A stretch of DNA of 64,000 bases, taken from positions 49,267,842-49,331,841 of the forward strand of contig CM059569.1 in NCBI GenBank assembly GCA_030386875.1, given 5' to 3'. The notes beneath the pieces were generated by a model. That model worked only from the letters and a program-made list of their open reading frames with translations, had not been told where the DNA came from and made no database searches. The DNA comes from Morinoia aosen. Taxonomy: Eukaryota; Arthropoda; Malacostraca; Amphipoda; Talitridae. Numbering within the stretch: position 1 is the stretch's first letter; every line of letters begins with the position of its first letter. Below are positions 45,655 to 55,693 of this stretch, in pieces. The position numbers and the translations under genes are program-made.

Positions 45655-47326
45655 TCATATCAAAAGTGGCAAAGGTTGCATGTTTGTAGAATTTAGGCGT
45701 ACCATCGGACGCAGTGAAGGATCGCGCAAAACCCCAAAATGACCGCCTTGCCGCGACTTGCGCGTGCGATTGAGGCGAAAGAAACGCACTTCCGCTCCCT
45801 GGATCACACCGACTGCACCGCACACATCGCAATGTGCAGCACATCACACCATCATTACAACAGGGCGTAAAGTACCCCATTTGCTACAGCACACGCACAT
45901 TAGTTGGCACAGACCTTACGTATAAAACATTCCCCACAACACAAACAGAAACACAACACACACAACAAAATGCGGAGGATTTCAACGCTCAGTGCTGCAC
46001 GTAATGTTGTGGTATCCCACAAAACCGGTCGCATTATCAGTGCAACTTGGGGACTTAGTGAGATCTTGTGTGTAGTTTGTGTTGGTACAAAACGCGGTAC
46101 TGCGAGAGAAATGAATGAATTGCTTCCTATTTCTCCTACTTTGCTCATGTTTTGTTCAACCGAAATTTTAGGGGACTGTCTCAGGTATTATGCCTTTTTT
46201 TCCTAATATTTAGATCCAAATCGCACTACTCCCTCCGTAAGTCTGTTTGATAAACGGCTTCACGCAGGTAGAGGAGTTGAGTGTCGGTTAACGACCAAGA
46301 TACAACAGGGCGAACGCGTCGGGAATGTGTTGCAGAGGTTGTGGTTTAGTCTACAATTTACTTGAGGTAATGCAATGATTCAAATCTCCAGAGAAAAATT
46401 TGTAACAAACCGCTAAAATGCGAGCACAAGTTCATCGCCTGCTGTGAGAATTGTTCATGTGTTGCGTTGAATATTGTTTCTGTTTAATTTAGCTGATAAG
46501 TGTCTCCGAATGTTTAAAAAAATTGCCATGAAACTATCACGCCCGATAGAAGGCATGTGAAGTCCCGAGCAATTTTATTTTCGATAATTTTGGATGAGCT
46601 GCTGCACATGCTTTGAATGATGCATGATATTATCTGCTTAATTAATTTAAATTGCGTGGGTGTAATCAAATACGTTACTCCACCTGTTTACAAAGCTCGT
46701 ATGAGGCTCAAAGGCGCTCACACCAACATGACCTTATTTTCGTTAGGAGGCGAGTGACGCGCTGAGTAATTTGATGATCGGAAAATTTTTGAAGAGCTGC
46801 CTTGCCTGCTCTCATTGAAACACAATATATTTATGTCTAACAATTATATTCAAGAATAGAACAACACGTTTCCAAATAGTATAATGCGTTGAATACAAAA
46901 ATTACGCGCTGAGTACCGAACTTTTGAGAGAATATTTGCTTGTGCGCAGGCTCGGCCTGTGGCTGAGGTGCGTATCGTCTGCCGCGTCCACGCTTTGTTC
47001 TACCGAAATTTTGGACTCTCGTCACAGTCCCAATGCCTGTTTACTGTTGTTTAGTTCCGGGTGCGATTTGGTTGGTTTTATGTCACTTTGAATTATGACT
47101 TTACGCGGACGGAGGCTCGTTGTGTGCTGGTAAACGAGCAGATTACAAAGACGAGCAAAAAACAAAGGACGAGCCCATCAGGAGATTTTGTCACGGTTTA
47201 GCTTCCAATTTACTTAAGATAATCTGTTGATTATTATCTCCCGAGAGGAGCTTGTCTCCAGCTGCTGAAATGCGAGTAGAGGCTCACCGCCTCACGTCTG
47301 ATTTGTTCTCTCGGCCTGCCCTGTTG
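45655..47326 (-). repeat. Cassette block A, copy 3 (R3)
   Basis: Same layout and length class as copy 2. The phrase TRVQ-FGRTK-GRGRR can be read in copies 1 and 3 but only from a GTG start, and it is not kept in copy 2, so I do not call a peptide. Confidence 0.8.
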
Positions 47327-48057
47327 ACGTGGTGCACGTGGGTGTCTACGTGGTGCACGTGGTTGTCTACGTGGTGCACGTGGTTGTCTACGTGGTGCAC
47401 GTGGTTGTCTACGTGGTGCACGTGGTTGTCTACGTGGTGCACGTGGTTGTGTACGTGGTGCACGTGGTTGTCTACGTGGTGCACGTGGTTGTGTACGTGG
47501 TGCACGTGGTTGTGTACGTGGTGCACGTGGTTGTCTACGTGGTGCACGTGGTTGTCTACGTTGTGCACGTGGTTGTCTACGTGGTACACGTGGTTGTCTA
47601 CGTGGTGCACGGGGTTGTCTTCGTGGTGCACGTGGTTGTCTACGTGGTACACGTGGTTGTCTACGTGGTGCACGTGGTTATCTACGTGGTGCACGTGGTT
47701 GTCTACGTAGTGCACGTGGTGTACGTGGGTGTCTACGCAGTGCATGTGGTGTACGTGGTTGTCTACGTTGTGCATGTGGTGTACGTGGTTGTCTACGTAG
47801 TGCATGTGGTGTACGTGGTTGTCTTCGTAGTGCATGTGGTGTAGGTGGTTGTCTACGTTGTGCATGTGGTGTACGTGGTTGTCTACGTAGTGCACGTATT
47901 GTACGTGGTTGTCTACGTAGTGCATGTGGTGTCCATGGTTGTCTACGTAGTGCATGTGGTGTACGTGGTTGTCTACGTTGTGCATGTGGTGTACGTGGTT
48001 GTCTACGTAGTGCATGTGGTGTGCGTGATTGTCTACGTAGTGCACGTGGTGTATGTT
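47327..48057 (-). repeat. R3 minisatellite: 21-bp CACGTG units, then 30-bp derived units
   Basis: The first about 380 bp are some 18 units of the 21-bp repeat. From about 47,700 a 30-bp unit takes over (gtctacgtagtgcatgtgg then tgtacgtggtt), a 21-mer with a 9-bp duplication, repeated about 12 times. The CACGTG box is largely degraded to CATGTG there. R2 has one such composite unit at the same edge. Confidence 0.93.
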
Positions 48058-48425
48058 ATAAGGTTTACATGGATATAGTCAATATCCTACTTAACAATCA
48101 CATAATAAAAGCATTGCTGCTTCCGTTGCAAATGAAGTTTAAAACAGGATAAAAATGTATTAACAGCTCTATGAAAAACCATGTAAATTTGTACGATTTT
48201 TACTGTATAGTATGAATTTTCCAATTGTCCCTCATGAACACATCATTGAAGAGCTACTGGAATTGTAAATTATGAATGTAAATCTCGTATACGTGAAAAG
48301 TGATCTTTCAGTTCCGTACTAAGTAATCCTTTGGTGGCGGCTCCATTATTACCGTGCGTACGATAAACTCGCTTGTAACATGCCCTCTAACTCTTTATTA
48401 TATTATTCATACCATTTCTTCATCT

Positions 48426-49819
48426 CGTGCCCGCACGAGAAGCCTGCACCCGGCGCACATTTGTAGCCGCGCTAACCGCAGCGGTACAGAGCTGCTGCGA
48501 CCTATGCCGTGCCCACACGAGAAGCCTGTACCCGGCGCACATTTGCAGCCGCGCTCACCGCAGCGGTACAGAGCTGCTGCGACCTATGCCGTGCCCACAC
48601 GAGAAGCCTGTACCCGGCGCACATTTGCTGCCGCGCTCACCGCAGCGGTACAGAGCTGCTGCGACCTATGCCGTGCCCGCACGAGAAGCCTGTACCCGGC
48701 GCACATTTGCAGCCGCGCTCACCGCAGCGGTACAGAGCTGCTGCGACCTATGCCGTGCCCACACGAGAAGCCTGTACCCGGCGCACATTTGCTGCCGCGC
48801 TCACCGCAGCGGTACAGAGCTGCTGCAACCTATGCCGTGAACGCACGAGAAGCCTGTACCCGGCGCACATTTGCTGCCGCGCTCACCGCAGCGGTACAGA
48901 GCTGCTGCGACCTATGCCGTGCCCACACGAGAAGCCTGTACCCGGCGCACATTTGCAGCCGCGCTCACCGCAGCGGTACAGAGCTGCTGCGACCTATGCC
49001 GTGCCCACACGAGAAGCCTGTACCCGGCGCTCATATGCAGCCGCGCTCACCGCAGCGGTACAGAGCTGCTGCGACCTATGCCGTGAACGCACGAGAAGCC
49101 TGTACCCGGCGCACATTTGCTGCCGCGCTCACCGCAGCGGTACAGAGCTGCTGCGACCTATGCCGTGCCCACACGAGAAGCCTGTACCCGGCGCACATTT
49201 GCAGCCGCGCTCACCGCAGCGGTACAGAGCTGCTGCGACCTATGCCGTGCCCACACGAGAAGCCTGTACCCGGCGCTCATATGCAGCCGCGCTCACCGCA
49301 GCGGTACAGAGCTGCTGCGACCTATGCCGTGAACGCACGAGAAGCCTGTACCCGGCGCACATTTGCTGCCGCGCTCACCGCAGCGGTACAGAGCTGCTGC
49401 GACCTATGCCGTGCCCACACGAGAAGCCTGTACCCGGCGCACATTTGCAGCCGCGCTCACCGCAGCGGTACAGAGCTGCTGCGACCTATGCCGTGCCCAC
49501 ACGAGAAGCCTGTACCCGGCGCACATTTGCAGCCGCGCTCACCGCAGCGGTACAGAGCTGCTGCGACCTATGCTGTGCCCACACGAAAAGCCTGTACCCG
49601 GCGCACATTTGCAGCCGCGCTCACCGCAGCGGTACAGAGCTGCTGCGACCTATGCCGTGCCCACACGAGAAGCCTGTACCCGGCGCACATTTGCAGCCGC
49701 GCTCACCGCAGCGGTACAGAGCTGCTGCGACCTATACCGTGCCCACACGAGAAGCCTGTACCCGGCGCACATTTGCAGCCGCGCTCACCGCAGCGGTACA
49801 GAGCTGCTGCGACCTATGC
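48426..49819 (+). repeat. 82-bp satellite, exactly 17 units
   Basis: Units begin CGTGCCCACACGAGAAGCCT and are GC-rich. Starts fall every 82 bp from 48,426 to 49,738, and the truncated next unit at 49,820 gives the same exit sequence as R2. A 246-bp (three-unit) higher-order repeat is clear: the marker GAACGCACGAG recurs at about 48,839, 49,085 and 49,331, and GCTCATATGCAG recurs with the same spacing. 82 mod 3 is 1 and the unit is stop-free on this strand, so three long frames (up to 540 codons) are artefacts. Confidence 0.97.
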
Positions 49820-49839
49820 CGTGCCCCGCAGACCTCGGC

Positions 49840-51489
49840 TCAGCCCAGCGCCGCAGCTCAGGTCGTGCGCGCCTGGACGCGCGTGCAACGCGCCGACCCT
49901 TTGGCAGGCACGAGCAGGACCAAGTAACTCCAGAAATTTGATGCTAAATAATGAAAAATTCATTTTTTCTTGGTAGATTTGTTCTTTATTTGACCTTCCA
50001 ATAAGGGAAGATGAAGGAAATTTTACCTATTCAGAGCAATAAGTTCATATTTGTTCACCCATACGAGCGAATAATACATTTACTTCTACTTACCCTAATA
50101 AAATGTGTACATTAGAATCAATTAATATTTCTTATAATGGTACAATTTCTTCATAATTGAGAGCATGCTTTTATTGATCAATTTTCTTTCTCATGACAGC
50201 CGTTCTCACGCCAAATCTAACCTAAAGAACCGGCGTACAGTGAAGGCCATTTCAGCGCTCATTTCTACAAAGTGTTGATGCTGCAAATATTCACATTTAT
50301 GAGCAGACACCTAATTCGGTGTATATATGTATATCCGCCCAACAAATTATATCAGAGGTTCAATACCGCCTCAAACTTCCACCACCGGAATTTCCCTCAT
50401 GCACTAAATTTGGAGGCTGTTTTAGCTGAAGCCACACGGGCATGCCGAGCAGCAGGACGAGAGGCTCGCCTGCCTTCTGAAATTGACACCATCACATCTG
50501 CTATCTCATCTGTCGCCGGATAGAGAACTGATACTCCATAAAATGTGACTAACAAACGAGCAAGAAATCGGAAGTTAGACAAATGAGGAAACGGACGTCA
50601 TACTTCGGAATTTTATGTGTCGATTTGGCTTCTCAGTTTACATTTCTAATGATTTGTTCCTGGACGCATCTCATTATTCATGTTATAACTCATATGTTTA
50701 CAATATTTTCGTAAATATAGGAGAATAGATTTTTTAAAATAATACAACGCCATCTCGCTAAACTTAACTATTCAGGTTCAAGGCATACATCTGTTCACCA
50801 AAATTATGACCATAACAAAACGACTAGACATGTAGATACTTCACAACGGATGTAAGGAAAGTGCACGTCGGTTTTCTGATTTAATGAGTGAATGATGGGA
50901 AAACTAAGCCCTACGTTCACCCGGCAGTCAGGACGAGTTTTGTTCGTTCAGTTTCGTTTTATCAGTGAGTGAACGATAAATCTGGATCTTAGCCTAGAAA
51001 TCTTTCTTATTCCTCTCGGTATGGTTCTTTTATTTTCCGATCCTCTCCTTATGGTGTATTTACTGTCAGGCCTAAAAAAATATTATTGCCAGAAAAAATC
51101 CAAAATGTTCAACATACAGTAAAATTTTTAGGAATTCAAAAAAAGGTGTTCGAGCGCTACAATTTGGTTCATAATGGCAATGCAAGCTCACATCGGAGCT
51201 AACTTAACACAATTTACCAGAAGTTAACTGGGAGCAATGATCTCGACCAGCAGAGGCCGTGAAGGCCTACGTAAACAGCTCTTTTTACTTACGGACAACT
51301 TTTTTGAACAGTATCGGAATGATACTTAGAATTTCAATTAAAACTTCTTTTAAAATTTGCCTCCCAACACCCCCTCAGGGGGATGCACCTATTTCTTCCG
51401 TGGAATATATCACTCCGAGAGGGAAAATTAGATGTCCCGTGCTTCACCTCAAGTAGGCATTTGTTAAAAAAAAATATTTTTTGGGTTGG
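49840..51489. other. No gene recognised
   Basis: After the satellite the sequence becomes AT-rich. The short frame at 50,272-50,523 (83 codons) has no recognised domain, and the sequence diverges from R2 shortly after the satellite exit. No RNA gene or tandem repeat is visible. Confidence 0.45.
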
Positions 51490-51765
51490 TAAGGACCACC
51501 GTTTTTCAGTTTACTGCTCTCCTAAATTTCAGCACCCCTAACTTTCTTCTTCGACTTTTATCTTGTTCCATAGCCTTCCTTCATGCATACTGTTTTTATT
51601 TTCTGGGTATCTTGTGTGAGAACACACCTTGTGCATAAATTCTGCGTTCCCATGAATGCATCCTAAATCGTACCATCATGCCTCCTCTCTTTGGAATGCC
51701 TTTGTTGTGATAGAGGAGGTTTTGAGTAACCCATCTAATCTAATCTGAAATTTAGCTTCCATCAT
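51490..51765 (+). mobile_element. Retroposon fragment related to 39,269-39,735
   Basis: Contains 'accttgtgcataaattctgc' and 'gttcccatgaatgcat', matching the reverse complement of the R2 insertion. It ends in (AATCT)n-like repeats at about 51,738-51,755. Same family, different simple tail, so it is probably the 3' end of a non-LTR element or SINE. Confidence 0.55.
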
Positions 51766-52311
51766 ACAATGAAATAAAAAAGTTCTGTTATAGTCCTAGT
51801 TTTGTGAAATTAGTTTTCGCCCCCCTCTCCCAGGCATCAAATTTTGATGGCACAAGACCTGTCTAAAAAATAAATGAAAAATTCGTGTTTCGCGATAGAA
51901 TTTGAGTAACGTGAGATAAAATTTTCACGCTCGTAATGTATTAATTTATTATCACTCTCCTATTTACTCATCACATATTAGTTATTTACGAAGAGCAGTG
52001 CTGGAAAAATGGTGTGGTGTTCAAAGGGGAAAAGGCGAGTTCGTATGAAAGATGGTTATGCGCGAAGATTGAGTACCTATCGACAAAACTAATAGTTTTT
52101 TCGCTCATTTGCACATTATGATGGTTTGCGCTAAGTATCAGCTTTTTCTCGGTATGATTTTAAATGCCGACTTGTATTAGTTACAAAATCCGCTACACTC
52201 TACTTTACTAGACTATAGAGCTTATAATTTGTATTCAAAAATGTTGCCTGGCGATGATTTGATTCTAGCAAACATTCCTAACAAGATATTGTTAACGCTA
52301 TCACCGAACGC
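51766..52311. other. No gene recognised
   Basis: AT-rich sequence with only short frames. The last about 15 bp include a direct copy of ATCACCGAACGCT that precedes the palindrome. Confidence 0.45.
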
Positions 52312-52354
52312 TCAATCACCGAACGCTATGGGTTCCATAGCGTTCGGTGATTGA
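52312..52354. repeat. Perfect 20-bp palindrome, 3-nt loop
   Basis: The arm tcaatcaccgaacgctatgg (52,312-52,331) and its exact complement (52,335-52,354) are separated by GTT. A third, direct copy of ATCACCGAACGCT lies at about 52,300. It could fold as a strong cruciform or RNA hairpin. Confidence 0.95.
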
Positions 52355-53514
52355 CAGTCCACTTCTCGTTGCACCTCAGGGGCCACTGCAGCAGGCGGCC
52401 AGTGGAGAACTACGGGGCGAGTACAGGACTGCATGCGAGCAGTAATTCAACTTGGGAATGCTGGCAAACGGCATCAATTCCACGATTTTCATGTCGAAGG
52501 TTGGATATCGTTAGTCGTAATCTGCGGATCATCTCGCGGCTATTTTTTACAGTGTTCTTCCATTAACCCACGTCGCTAATGCTCGTATTATGCTTCAACA
52601 GAAGTATGGAAAAACATAATGATTGTATGCATACATCTGAGGCTTGGTTAATTCGAAATAAAATTCCAGTTTTCGGGTTCGCCTGAGTTGCAGCGCTTGT
52701 AATTTCTTCAGTGCTTAAAAGAGTGAGGTTTCCCGTCCGAAAATCAGCCTGCGTTCAGAAAAATGAACCAAGGTTCAGGGCACGAAAATTATTTAATCAA
52801 TTATATTCTTTTAAACAACACTCTTTCGGTTTAACGACCGTGCCCGTGAAGTTAAAATCTAGGTTTTACGTATGCTAGTGTTTAAAGTTGCCTCTTTGTG
52901 TTTCTGGCAATAATATGGTCGTTTGTGTTGATCTGCTGTGTACTGATAATGCCTATTTTATTGCAGTTTCATCCTTACAATTGGGTAAAGTAAATACCTC
53001 TTCAAATACATTTACCTCTTCGAAGTAAATTTCCTCCTTCCTCTTGTATTTTGCTTTTGAAATGAAATCATTGGTTTTCCTGACTCACCCTGACGAAATT
53101 TGAAAAGACGCTACTCAATTAACTCAGTTCCCGGGATACCGATGGGACCAGACTGTTTAATCTCAGTACGGTGCGTGCAGAATTGATGGCGTTTGTGACC
53201 CGAACTTTGTCAGAAGAACCGAACGTTTAGATAAACAATTTATACTTCGGAATTTTCGTTGTGCTAACCAGACACCGATACACTCAACGGTTAATTTTGA
53301 CAGAACATTAAAACTTGATGCCATTCAAGAAACATAAGACTGACAAAAATGTGTATGCTATTGAAGTATCGAACTTTGCTGTTCTGTCACTGCGGATAAA
53401 TGACTCTCACTCACTGGGTTTGGGTAGTTTATTCGGGGGTTGTATGTGCAGAGGATATTGGCTCCGAATGATAAAACCATGTAAGAAACAAGAATAAAGG
53501 ATGCTTTATTAAAA
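52355..53514. other. No gene recognised
   Basis: The first 150 bp are GC-richer, but no frame, motif or repeat is recognised; the remainder is AT-rich. Confidence 0.4.
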
Positions 53515-53763
53515 TCAATCAAGCTGATGCATAGCATCTGGTACGTTTATTTTCAAAAGCCTTATAACTAACACCAGGACGCAATGACGGTTTCCCCCGG
53601 TCAAGCCGGTAGTACCCATTTCCAACACCTAGGGGGGGTGAGGAATTATGGCTGAGTTCTCCCTTTTCCAACGGGAAGAAATCACCGGGCGGCACTGCCG
53701 GGATACGAACTGCCGACACCTTCCCGTGAAGGACGCGCTCTTAACCACTCGGCTTCGGTGACC
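53515..53763 (-). mobile_element. tRNA-derived SINE
   Basis: On the - strand it starts GGTCACCGAAGCCGAGTGG TTAAGAG, a Leu/Ser-tRNA-like 5' half with pol III box A. Box B (GTTCGTATCCC) lies at 53,700-53,710. An unrelated body follows (CCGTTGGAAAAGGGAGAAC, then GGTACTACCGGCTTGACCGG), and then an AT-rich end with AATAAA-like sequence near 53,520. It is not a working tRNA: the anticodon arm is altered and the 3' acceptor strand does not close. Confidence 0.8.
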
Positions 53764-55490
53764 ACTTATAGTTTAACACTGGATTTCAACTGATGACATT
53801 ATTACATATTTTATGGTTGGTTAGTCTTCACTTATCACGACGAGAGGAGAATTACTCAATAAATGCAGTAAACGACTTTATTGGCTCCATGGTGAGTTAA
53901 AAGTTCTAATGTGGCCTCGTTTGTTCTCTTGAGTTGCCATGTTCTCTCTGTAGGCGCATTGGATACCTTGTTTTCATCTTTCGAATTATTATTACCACAC
54001 ATCAAATGCTAATGTTTGATGCATAATTTTACATGAACAACATTCTGGCCAGTTTAATTCAATAAAAATTTTTGAACTGATAAAATTTTGGCCCGTGTTC
54101 GACCGCAAAGCGCTGCATCTTTATAACGTTCGTTTTCATTTCACTTAAAATTGTTGCATTATTTTCTTTGAAGTGTTAGACTTTATCACACTGCGTTTCA
54201 CTGTTTCCAACTCTGCAGTGACAAAACGGAAGAGGACCGTTAAGCAAGCGTGGGGCCTGTTAGTTCGATAGATAGCATAACATTGAAATGTTAACTTAAA
54301 TTAAAAATTTTTTTATACGTTATGTAGCTTTATTTTCCCATGTACATAATTTTGGATAATTCAAACGTAACTCGTAAAAAATAACATAGCGCCGTAATTT
54401 AAGCCGTAATTGACATAAATCATGCAATCGATTGAAGAACATTGGTTTCATTCACTTTCAATTTCAATACTTTCTTCAACTTGAATTAAAAATTACAAAA
54501 AGATTCTGTGGCGAAAATAATAAGAAATTGATCATTCGTTTTTTTTTAATTTAGTACTGAATAACAAACTTTAATTTCATCTGCATGCGAAGTCTAAGCC
54601 ACGACGACGTCTATTTCCACTCATTCCGCAACTTCAAAAAAAACCGTTCACAAGTAATTCAGTAAAATAATTCAGAGACGTAAGCAAAATGTTTGATATA
54701 TCATATCAGACTTGGCAACGACGCCCATGACGGCATTGCGTAGACATAATCCATGCGCGATACTGTTATGCTATTAAGCCATCTTTTCATCCGATGCATT
54801 TTTATCGGTTAGGTTCCATTACTTTTCATCCATTATTGAATACTGGAATAATTCTGAAGCTTCAAACATATCACCCTACTACTTCGTTCACAGATAGCTA
54901 ACCTCTTCGAATGAATGTCTAACAAGCATCTTGATCGACCCTACGAACACCGCAGTAATGATAGAGTGAAGCATTTTGTAATGGTGAAGTACAACTGGGA
55001 AAGTTAAAGCAAAGATTTCATTTTGGCTTCTGGTTTCAGTGGAGTAATTGGCCGGTACTGTGATGATTGTTGTTGTGTCTATTAAAACACGTATCGGTAC
55101 TTCCAAAATAAGGATCCGTATGAAGCTAGTAAAAATTCACTCTTCAAAAAGATCTGCGATCAATACGAGAAGAAATTATTATCATTTAATCATATATTAT
55201 CATCTATCATAAAAAATTCGAATAATTTTAACGTCTAACAAATAATTTTAACGTCTCATCCATCAACAACAAATACCTGCTGTGAACGGGGAAATGACTT
55301 GAGATTTACAATGGCCTTCTCTCATTTTTTTCAGCTGTGTCTCTTTACTGAATGTACTATGGGCAGCTAGATTGAATGTGACGGATTTATTTCACAGCGC
55401 TGATAGATTATGATTGTTGGAAGCTATCGCAATTATAGAAATAGGCCATTCAAGTCGTTAGGAACTCTTATTTATTTTAACTCTTTTTTT
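53764..55490. other. No gene recognised
   Basis: AT-rich sequence. A hydrophobic frame on the - strand (54,888-55,106, 72 codons, non-ATG start) could be a membrane-protein exon but has no recognised family, so it is not called. Confidence 0.4.
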
Positions 55491-55494
55491 TCTC

Positions 55495-55693
55495 TAGTCC
55501 ACCCCCCTTTATATGAAAGAAAAAAAGAGGGCGAAATGAGAGAAAGGCCGTAAGCAATTAAAAAATACAATCTCTCGAGAGCTGATGAGGCCGAGTGCAC
55601 ACGGCCCGTATCACAGATACGCTCATCACGCACTTTCGGCTGGCTTCGGACAGACAGAGAGACGGACGGACACGGCTCCTATTATAGTATAGA
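55495..55693 (+). mobile_element. Probable 3' end of a retroelement with structured RNA
   Basis: A GC-rich segment with a potential three-way junction (55,583-55,628) is followed by AGACAGAGAGACGGACGGAC and CTCCTATTATAGTATAGAT, a tail style I associate with RTE-like or SINE 3' ends in invertebrates. No coding sequence remains, and the assignment is tentative. Confidence 0.4.

Noticed and set aside
48354-49976. 540-aa and 472-aa repetitive ORFs in the 82-bp array
   Set aside because: All three forward frames are open because the unit lacks stops and is 82 bp long. The R2 paralogue has only one unit and no long frame.
55582-55610. CTGATGA followed by a GC stem as a hammerhead
   Set aside because: The required GAAA after stem II is absent (CGTA instead). 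The three-way-junction reading is kept only as a structural observation.
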